A stretch of DNA of 10,122 bases from Candidatus Woesearchaeota archaeon (GTDB lineage Archaea; Nanobdellota; Nanobdellia; Woesearchaeales; GW2011-AR4): contig JADHVE010000043.1 in assembly GCA_016784195.1 (NCBI GenBank), positions 1-10,122 on the forward strand, read 5' to 3'. Shown in pieces: positions 6,701 through 10,122 of the stretch (its first letter is position 1; the number at the start of each line of letters is the position of its first letter). Under the pieces are notes generated by a model, which searched no databases, was not told the DNA's origin, and saw only the letters and a list, made by a program, of their open reading frames with translations. The position numbers were made by a program, and so were the translations under genes.

Positions 6701-6953
6701 TTTCTTTTTCAATAACTTTTTCAACAAAATAAGGTGTTACAGGCAAAAAATAAATCTTGCCAGCCATACCTTCACTTGTCTGTATAGTTGCAATGTTTGG
6801 GTTAACCAAAACTGTTTTTATTCCTTCCTCATTTAATGCTTTTAGGCACTGACTTCCCGAATAATCAAATTCACCTGCTTCTCCTATTTTTAATGCACCG
6901 CTTCCTAAAACTAAGACTTTTTTAGGTTTATTCATTTTTAATTTTTTAGCCAT
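3726..6953 (-). CDS. carB: Carbamoyl-phosphate synthase large subunit
   Basis: 1075 aa, full length. CarB uses ammonia from CarA, bicarbonate and two ATP to make carbamoyl phosphate for pyrimidine and arginine synthesis. Both halves are intact: N-terminal LGSGALKIGEAGEFDYSGSQ (16-35), first ATP-grasp about 130-400, linker about 420-550, second half from IIVLGSGAYRIGSSVEFDW (563-581), second ATP-grasp about 675-890, and an MGS-like regulatory domain about 935-1065. Many stretches match, from memory, human CPS1/CAD and Bacteroidota CarB rather than typical archaeal CarB: MASTGEVACLG, KQIDTLAAEYP, NLRSSRSFPFVSK, and the C-terminal IKGWDEYK. In the regulatory domain Ser973, Thr976, Trp992 and Asn1015 occupy the effector-site positions. 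ATG at 6935 (M7) is an alternative start. No Shine-Dalgarno site is present. carA precedes it on the same strand, separated by a 192-base gap filled by a dispersed repeat. Confidence 0.97.
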   Translation of the reverse strand: MAKKLKMNKPKKVLVLGSGALKIGEAGEFDYSGSQCLKALNEEGIKTVLVNPNIATIQTSEGMAGKIYFLPVTPYFVEKVIEKEKPDGILLGFGGQTALNCGVELESKGVFEKYNVEVLGTPVSAIKNTEDRHLFVEKLNEINLKVPEGKAVISVNEGLQAAEKIRYPVMVRIAYALGGRGSGRAYNKKQLEELLKKAFVHSTQILIEKYLGGWKEIEYEVVRDGYDNCITVCNMENFDPMGIHTGESIVVAPSQTLTNREYHKLRNISIKVIRHLGIVGECNIQFAFDPNSEDYRIIEVNARLSRSSALASKATGYPLAFVAAKLAIGYSLVELENSITKKTKSCFEPALDYCVVKIPRWDLEKFKKVSFHIGSEMKSVGEVMAIGRKFEEAIQKAIRMLGVGLHGLVGNQISFDGIEEELKKPTDKRLLVVVEAIKKGFSIEKIHELTKIDNWFLYKIKNVVDAENDLKKYNLKNIPKEALLEAKKLGFSDFQIARLVNPSDEDMDNNMLKVRELRIKNKIIPVVKQIDTLAAEYPAKTNYLYVTYNGNEDDIEFEEKNSIIVLGSGAYRIGSSVEFDWCCVNAVLTLRKLNFRTIMINYNPETVSTDYDTCDRLYFEEQSFERVLDIYQKENPQGVIVSMGGQIPNNLAMRLFRQKVKVLGTSPLNIDNAEDRHKFSRLCDKLDIDQPEWIEAAKTEDAENFAKKVGYPVLIRPSYVLSGAAMSVAFNKHELGIYLQKATSVSKEHPVVLSKFIMNAKEIEIDAVAADGKIIIYAISEHVENAGVHSGDATMVLPPQFTYLETIRRIKEIAKKIASALKITGPFNMQFIAKENEIKVIECNLRSSRSFPFVSKVTKNNFIDLATKAIMGKDVSGKYNTIDLDYVGVKAPQFSFSRLKGADPVLSVEMASTGEVACLGSDLNEAFLKALISVGFKIPKNNVLLSTGPIKSKVRLLESSRKLCEMGFNLYASLGTGKFLQANKIPCKILYWPLEKKEPNIMTYLAGGKIDLVINIPKSQEEEELTNDYLVRRRAVDFAIPLLTNEQLTKLFVESIHTKKISDLEIKGWDEYKNQ

Positions 6954-6956
6954 TAA

Positions 6957-7137
6957 ATTTTTACCATTAAGTTCTATTCCACTTCACAATTATTTGAGCA
7001 TTTTCTTGTTTTTTTTTGATTATTTTTATTTGTTACACAATTTATAATTAAAAAAATTAAATCCAGCCATAATCACAACTAACTGTTATTGTATCTGTGC
7101 TGTATTGGTAATTTTTTATTGGATTTTTTATTATTGG
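6957..7137 (-). repeat. Dispersed ~185-base repeat, copy A (between carA and carB)
   Basis: Read on the minus strand this segment matches the plus-strand segment 9480-9664. The first 64 bases align without gaps with 55 identities, including ATACAGCACA, ATACAATAA and TTAGTTGTG. Further blocks stay collinear to the end: CAAATAATTG and ACTTAATGGT are exact. A hairpin-like core (CAGC about 7100 with GCTG about 7064, and ACAATAA with TTAGTTGT inside) is followed by a T8 run, resembling a terminator. The repeat fills the gap and stops just before the carB start codon. Confidence 0.7.
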
Positions 7138-7145
7138 TTTATTTT

Positions 7146-8261
7146 TTAATTTTCATAATGATTTTTAATATTTAATTTTTTAATAAATTCATCAAACAAA
7201 AATTCTGTATCAACAGGGCCAGGCATTGCTTCCGGATGGAATTGAACCGACATAAAAGGCTTCGTTTTATGTTTTATCCCTTCATTTGTTCCGTCATTTA
7301 CATTAACAAACCACTCATCCCAGTCATTAGGCATTTTTTTCATATCAACTGCAAAGCCGTGGTTCTGAGTTGTTATAAAGCATCTTTTTGTGCCTTTGAT
7401 CAGGCAAGGCTGGTTCTGGCTTCTATGTCCATATTTCAGCTTATATGTGTCTCCGCCAGCTGCTAAAGCTAAAATCTGGTTGCCCAGGCAGATGCCAAAT
7501 ATTGGAATTTTCATTTCAATTGCTTTTCCGATATTTTCTATAGTTTTAACATTCATTTTAGGATCCCCTGGGCCGTTGCTTATCACAATACCATCAAAAC
7601 CATGATCAAAGAAGTCATAATCATAAGGAACCCGCATTACAGTCACATTTCTTTTCAATAAACAGTTTATTATATTGTTTTTAGCTCCGCAGTCAACCAA
7701 AACAACTTTTTTATTATTTATATCATCATTATGGTTTTTACTTGCATAAATAACCGGCTCATTAATTGAAACTTCCTTAACCAAATCAGCCTTATTTGGA
7801 TTGTAAAACTCTACATCACTATTCTCTGAAACAATTTTGCCCGACATTGTTCCTTTTTCCCTTAACTTTTTGGTTAATGCTCTTGTATCTATGCCATAAA
7901 TTCCAGGGATATTTTCTTCCTTTAACCAGTCACTTAAGCTTTTGACAGCATTCCAGTGACTATATTCTCTAGAATAATCAGAAATTATTAAGCCTTTTAC
8001 CTGGATTTTATCTGACTCAAAATACTTTAAGATATTCTGGCTGTCTTTGTCTTTAGCTGGAACCCCATAATTCCCAATCAAAGGGTAAGTCAGAACTAGA
8101 ATCTGGCCCTTGTAGCTTGGATCAGTCAATGATTCAGGATACCCGACCATGCCTGTGTTAAAAACAACTTCTCCTGCGCTGCCTGTATCTGCTCCAAAAG
8201 AAAAACCAGAAAAAACAGAACCATCTTTTAGAACAAGCTCAATGTTATTTTTTTTGGTCAT
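7146..8261 (-). CDS. carA: Carbamoyl-phosphate synthase small subunit (glutaminase)
   Basis: 371 aa from the chosen ATG; an in-frame ATG at 8288 would add nine hydrophobic residues. The family normally begins just before a VLxDGxxFxG strand, which here is IELVLKDGSVFSG, so the inner ATG is preferred. CarA hydrolyses glutamine and channels ammonia to CarB. The class I amidotransferase half is complete: nucleophile Cys258 in FGICLGNQ and His342/Glu344 in QFHPEAMPGP. The N-terminal CPS-specific half has EYSHWNAVKSL and IPGIYGIDTRALTKKLREKG. As with CarB, wording such as TTQNHGFAVD, FVNVNDGTNEGI and PGPVDTEFLFDEF is close to human CPS1 and Bacteroidota CarA, but the catalytic Cys lost in CPS1 is present. 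It is the first gene of carAB. Two TATA-like boxes lie close upstream and a better one with a long leader at 8387-8396. Confidence 0.95.
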   Translation of the reverse strand: MTKKNNIELVLKDGSVFSGFSFGADTGSAGEVVFNTGMVGYPESLTDPSYKGQILVLTYPLIGNYGVPAKDKDSQNILKYFESDKIQVKGLIISDYSREYSHWNAVKSLSDWLKEENIPGIYGIDTRALTKKLREKGTMSGKIVSENSDVEFYNPNKADLVKEVSINEPVIYASKNHNDDINNKKVVLVDCGAKNNIINCLLKRNVTVMRVPYDYDFFDHGFDGIVISNGPGDPKMNVKTIENIGKAIEMKIPIFGICLGNQILALAAGGDTYKLKYGHRSQNQPCLIKGTKRCFITTQNHGFAVDMKKMPNDWDEWFVNVNDGTNEGIKHKTKPFMSVQFHPEAMPGPVDTEFLFDEFIKKLNIKNHYEN

Positions 8262-8332
8262 TAAAAAAAATAGATACTCATAACTCATTAATAAATATTA
8301 CTATAATGTAGAATATAATAAAGCAAAATTTA

Positions 8333-8347
8333 AGGGAGGTACCCCCT
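8333..8347 (-). promoter_or_regulatory. GC-rich hairpin in the carA leader
   Basis: On the minus strand AGGGGGTACCTCCCT folds into six pairs (one G-U) around a three-base loop and is followed by TTAAATTTTG. It lies between the strong TATA box at 8387-8396 and the carA start, so it would be in the carA leader. It stands out in very AT-rich DNA and could attenuate transcription or protect the message. Confidence 0.35.
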
Positions 8348-8386
8348 ATAGAACTCTCTTTTTACCAAAAATAAAAAACCAAAGAA

Positions 8387-8425
8387 GTTTATATATTTTT
8401 TGTTTTGAACTATGCGCCTTTGAAC
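8387..8425 (-). promoter_or_regulatory. Candidate upstream carA promoter with tandem GTTCAAA sites
   Basis: ATATATAAAC on the minus strand (8387-8396) matches the TATATAAAC boxes of the thioredoxin and HAD genes. It predicts transcription start near 8365 and a leader of about 104 bases before carA. Just upstream of the box, GTTCAAA occurs twice (8404-8410 and 8419-8425), 15 bases apart, a spacing that suits tandem activator or repressor contacts. Confidence 0.45.
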
Positions 8426-8440
8426 TTAATCAGATTAGAT

Positions 8441-9022
8441 TTAAGATTGTTTTTTAATTAGTGTAGCTGGTTTTGTAACTATGTACTGAGCTGCTAAAGT
8501 GAATAAATCTTCTGCATTTTCAAATAGGGGTTCTTCTGTTTTTTTATCTTTAAACCCAAAACCATGCACATCATATATCCCTAAGAGTCCATAAGTTACA
8601 ATATCACTGGAACTTTTATAATATTGGCTTACTCCAAAATCGCTGGTTCTTAAAACACCCGGAATTCTATTTTTATCCTGGCTTATGGTGTTTGCTACAT
8701 CAATCATGCCTTTTGCAATTCCATTGTTCCATTTAGAGGGTACTACAAAAATTTTATCGTAGTATGTGAATTTAAAATCTCCTGCTGCCTCTTCTGTAGC
8801 AATCAAACCTCCAAGCAATTCATTTTTATCGTCTACTGGAAAAACGACAAATGACAAATTTTTAGGATAATTTTTACTGTCTTTTACTAAGTAATCAGGA
8901 ACAACTTCCATTCCTCTAGCTGCGAAAGATTCCTGCATACATTTTTCCAAATCCCCTCTGGAGATTTTATCGGAAAAATTGATGTCCAAAATGGGAGGCC
9001 CCACCATATATGTTGGTTCCAT
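8441..9022 (-). CDS. GNAT-fold protein resembling the N-acetylglutamate synthase acetyltransferase domain
   Basis: 193 aa, no signal peptide. Residues 69-76 (LLGGLIAT) and 87-94 (YYDKIFVV) look like GNAT strands 3 and 4. They are followed by VVPSKWNNGIAKGMI at 93-107, which fits acetyl-CoA motif A (Q/RxxGxG/A) except that Trp98 replaces Q/R. Then come GVLRTSD (122-128) and QYYKSSSD (133-140), placed like the WRSR and WYFxxSdG elements of the NAT domain that in N-acetylglutamate synthases acetylates glutamate. It lacks the kinase-like domain of full NAGS. Specificity is therefore inference; a general N-acetyltransferase or an inactive relative is possible. It lies upstream of carA on the same strand, with a separate leaderless promoter (TTTTAAAA at 9046-9053), and faces an operator-rich divergent region. 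The C-terminal 35 residues beyond the fold are unassigned. Confidence 0.5.
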   Translation of the reverse strand: MEPTYMVGPPILDINFSDKISRGDLEKCMQESFAARGMEVVPDYLVKDSKNYPKNLSFVVFPVDDKNELLGGLIATEEAAGDFKFTYYDKIFVVPSKWNNGIAKGMIDVANTISQDKNRIPGVLRTSDFGVSQYYKSSSDIVTYGLLGIYDVHGFGFKDKKTEEPLFENAEDLFTLAAQYIVTKPATLIKKQS

Positions 9023-9045
9023 AACTTTAATTGTTATTTGTTTTC

Positions 9046-9053
9046 TTTTAAAA
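9046..9053 (-). promoter_or_regulatory. TATA box of the GNAT-like gene
   Basis: TTTTAAAA is centred 26-27 bases before 9023, so transcription should start next to the ATG at 9022 (leaderless). This supports the first ATG over the in-frame ATG five codons later. Confidence 0.5.
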
Positions 9054-9062
9054 GCCTAACGC

Positions 9063-9150
9063 CCTATTCTGGACAAATTAGACAAAAATGTCCTATATTG
9101 GACAATGTCTAAAATACTAGTAAATTATCCTATACTGAACTATAATGTCC
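9063..9150. promoter_or_regulatory. Operator array of TGTCC/GGACA half-sites in a divergent promoter region
   Basis: Three related 15-mers, CCTATTCTGGACAAA (9063), CCTATATTGGACAAT (9092) and CCTATACTGAACTAT (9129), are on the plus strand. The middle one is the right arm of a perfect inverted repeat TGTCC-N6-GGACA (9089-9104), nested in a second one, TTAGACA (9078-9084) / TGTCTAA (9106-9112). A lone TGTCC follows at 9146-9150. The array lies between a minus-strand TATA box (9046-9053) and a plus-strand one (9161-9169), so one regulator could control both sides. Confidence 0.55.
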
Positions 9151-9160
9151 GAAACAAAAC

Positions 9161-9169
9161 ATTTAAATA
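9161..9169 (+). promoter_or_regulatory. TATA box of the plus-strand transcript
   Basis: ATTTAAATA predicts transcription start near 9191-9192, exactly where the closing stem GAGCG of the candidate RNA begins. Confidence 0.5.
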
Positions 9170-9191
9170 GAAGTTATAGAATAAAAGTAAT

Positions 9192-9294
9192 GAGCGGTGC
9201 ACTTTTTTGAGAGGGTACCAAACTGAACAAGGTGTAAACGCTCCATAACAAAAATTTTGTAAATTATTGTGGGGGGCGAAGCTCCCTTTTTTTT
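9192..9294 (+). ncRNA. Candidate ~100-base small RNA or structured leader
   Basis: From the predicted start at 9192, GAGCG (9192-9196) pairs with CGCTC (9239-9243), closing a 42-base internal region that contains GTGCAC and short GGT/ACC pairings. A 13-base palindrome ACAAAAATTTTGT (9248-9260) follows, then a GC-rich hairpin and T8. Promoter, closed 5' domain and end signal together form a complete transcription unit with no long open frame. It might instead be the leader of the 32-codon frame at 9303. The sequence matches no RNA family I can name with confidence. Confidence 0.4.
9272..9294 (+). terminator. GC hairpin plus T8
   Basis: GGGGGC (9272-9277) pairs with GCTCCC (9281-9286) with one G-U pair and a GAA loop, followed directly by eight Ts (9287-9294). 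This looks like a classic intrinsic terminator. Confidence 0.55.
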
Positions 9295-9302
9295 ATGATT
9301 CA

Positions 9303-9401
9303 ATGGCTCAAAAAGACCTTTCAGAGTGGTTCGACACTAAGAAAATAGAGATAAGCCAGAAAATCTCAGAATTAATCAGCCAGCCTTACGCTAAAGATTA
9401 A
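9303..9401 (+). CDS. Possible 32-residue peptide
   Basis: ATG to TAA, 32 codons, beginning MAQKDLSEWFDTKKIEISQK and ending ISQPYAKD. The peptide is polar and probably helical (LSEWFDTKKIEISQKISELI has hydrophobics at helical spacing). It starts eight bases after a terminator-like T8 run and has no Shine-Dalgarno site, so it would be expressed only by read-through or from an unseen promoter. It could be a real small protein or the stump of a lost gene. No family is recognised. Confidence 0.28.
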   Translation: MAQKDLSEWFDTKKIEISQKISELISQPYAKD

Positions 9402-9404
9402 CAG

Positions 9405-9437
9405 CTGTTCCTTGATTTTGGGGGGTGTGCGGAACAG
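9405..9437 (+). other. Inverted repeat with G-rich loop
   Basis: CTGTTCC (9405-9411) and GGAACAG (9431-9437) pair perfectly across a 19-base loop that contains GGGGGG (9420-9425). It directly follows the 32-codon frame. The loop resembles a ribosome binding site (GGGGGGTG) but no start codon with a long frame follows. Function unknown. Confidence 0.35.
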
Positions 9438-9479
9438 GATAATGTGGAATTTTCTTTCACGTCATGAATCAGGAAAATT

Positions 9480-9664
9480 TCAACAATAAAAAATACATTA
9501 AAAAAGTACCCATACAGCACAAATACAATAAAATTTAGTTGTGGTTGTGTTGATTTTTTATTATTATTAAAAAATTTTAAACATTAAAAAATAATAACCA
9601 AAGACAAAAACAAATAAACACGCAAATAATTGAATTTGTGTAAAATCACTTAATGGTTAAAAAT
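9480..9664 (+). repeat. Dispersed ~185-base repeat, copy B (before the ACT-like gene)
   Basis: This matches the minus strand of 6957-7137 almost end to end (55 of 64 bases identical in the first ungapped block; exact CAAATAATTG and ACTTAATGG blocks further on). The hairpin is better formed here: CAGCACAA (9515-9522) pairs with TTGTGTTG (9545-9552) with one G-U, and ACAA/TTGT pair inside, followed by a T-rich run. No open frame is present. Like copy A, it precedes a gene in the same orientation. Confidence 0.7.
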
Positions 9665-9665
9665 A

Positions 9666-9711
9666 AATTAATAATAAACTACTAATTGATTTAAATTTAA
9701 AGTTGGGGGTG
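9666..9711 (+). promoter_or_regulatory. Shine-Dalgarno site and weak TATA region of the ACT-like gene
   Basis: GGGGGTGA (9705-9712) ends a few bases before the ATG at 9715, an excellent ribosome binding site that fixes the start. A/T-rich sequence with TTAATAATAAAC (9669-9680) is at the right distance for a TATA box if transcription starts just before the site. Confidence 0.5.
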
Positions 9712-9714
9712 AAG

Positions 9715-10122
9715 ATGAGCATAACCAAACTCACTGAACATTATATAGCAGAGCATCCTTCAGTAAATGATTGCTTGAAGAAAGGCCTGATTAATTATTC
9801 TTCTTTAACAAGAAACATCTGCAAAGATTTAAATTTAGATTTAAACAAGAATTTTGATGCTGTCTTAATAGCCTGCAGAAGATACTATAGAAAAGTAAGC
9901 AAAGAACCTGTTTTAGAGGACAAGATAATAAATATTCTGAAGGGCAGCAAATTAGAAGTCAAAACCAAGATAGTTGTTGTTTTGGTAGAAAAAAATATCT
10001 ATTATGGCAATTTGATTGAGCTACAAAAAGAAGTCAAAAAGAAATCAGAGCTTTTCCATATCATAGAAGGTTCAAATACCACAACTATAATAACTGCTCA
10101 TGAATTTTTGGGAGTTGTTAAG
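9715..10122 (+). CDS. ACT-like domain protein with N-terminal helical (HTH-like) region, partial
   Basis: 136 codons are visible with no stop; the gene runs off the right edge. Residues about 1-60 are helical and polar (LTEHYIAEHPSVNDCLKKG, then LINYSSLTRNICKDLNL, then FDAVLIACRRYYRK), reminiscent of a small DNA-binding or multi-helix module. Residues about 75-136 alternate strand and helix in a beta-alpha-beta order (KTKIVVVLVEKN, NLIELQKEVKKK, FHIIEGSNTTTIIT), the pattern of an ACT-like ligand-binding or dimerisation domain. From memory, proteins with this opening and this ACT-like tail are frequent in DPANN archaea and carry no firm function. A regulator that senses a small metabolite is a reasonable guess only. 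The start is set by GGGGGTGA just upstream; copy B of the dispersed repeat ends 50 bases before it. Confidence 0.6.
   Translation, partial: MSITKLTEHYIAEHPSVNDCLKKGLINYSSLTRNICKDLNLDLNKNFDAVLIACRRYYRKVSKEPVLEDKIINILKGSKLEVKTKIVVVLVEKNIYYGNLIELQKEVKKKSELFHIIEGSNTTTIITAHEFLGVVK

Noticed and set aside
8262..8288. Nine-residue N-terminal extension of CarA from the outer ATG
   Set aside because: Hydrophobic residues not typical of the family; the inner ATG aligns with usual CarA starts, although a TATA-like box would fit either.
9192..9245. Order of GGTGC, TGAGA, TACC, CTGA and TAA elements reminiscent of a TPP riboswitch
   Set aside because: The P3 and P5 helices and the conserved GCGUAGGG 3' strand are missing, and the element is too short; the resemblance is probably chance.
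9295..9351. Short frame from the ATG directly after T8 (MIQWLKKTF...)
   Set aside because: Only 17 codons, overlaps the terminator tail, and has no ribosome binding site.
6957..9664. Integron attC sites or a CRISPR array as explanation of the repeated sequence
   Set aside because: Only two copies, in opposite orientations and 2.3 kb apart, without integrase core sites or regular spacers.

Overview
The window is AT-rich, gene-dense DNA that reads as archaeal, most likely from a small-genome DPANN-type lineage such as Woesearchaeota or Nanoarchaeota (inference, not proven). The signs are TATA boxes centred about 26 bases before start codons that lack a leader (thioredoxin, coaE, HAD, the GNAT-like gene, the 118-aa membrane protein), purine-rich Shine-Dalgarno sites of the GAGGTGA/GGGGGTGA kind where a leader exists, a DUF5679 zinc-ribbon protein, and at the right edge an ACT-like protein of a type common in such genomes. 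Several metabolic genes look bacterial or eukaryotic in type rather than classically archaeal.

Layout: 1-245 holds two small minus-strand genes of unknown function, one cut by the edge. 309-1235 (minus) encodes thioredoxin and a bacterial-type dephospho-CoA kinase. 1349-1684 is a single plus-strand reading frame broken by two stops, probably a decayed secreted-protein gene. 1747-2551 (plus) is a small cluster of short proteins, two of them membrane proteins, with an unusual promoter and ribosome binding site inside the middle open frame. 2609-2710 is strongly self-complementary. 2746-3660 (minus) holds a DUF5679 protein and a HAD phosphatase. 3726-8261 (minus) is carA-carB, carbamoyl-phosphate synthase, which makes carbamoyl phosphate from glutamine, bicarbonate and ATP for pyrimidine and arginine synthesis. 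8441-9022 (minus) is a GNAT-like protein resembling the acetyltransferase domain of N-acetylglutamate synthase. 9054-9160 is a divergent control region full of TGTCC/GGACA half-sites. 9161-9294 (plus) looks like a complete small RNA unit: TATA box, closing stem, hairpin and T8. 9715-10122 (plus) is the ACT-like gene, running off the edge.

The strongest unexplained signals are: (1) a ~185-base sequence present twice, between carA and carB on the minus strand and before the ACT-like gene on the plus strand, each copy carrying an imperfect hairpin followed by a T-rich run and lying just before a gene in the same direction; (2) the operator array and small RNA unit at 9063-9294; (3) the CPS1/CAD/Bacteroidota-like character of CarA and CarB beside a NAGS-like acetyltransferase; (4) the promoter, Shine-Dalgarno site and missing ATG at 2182-2228.
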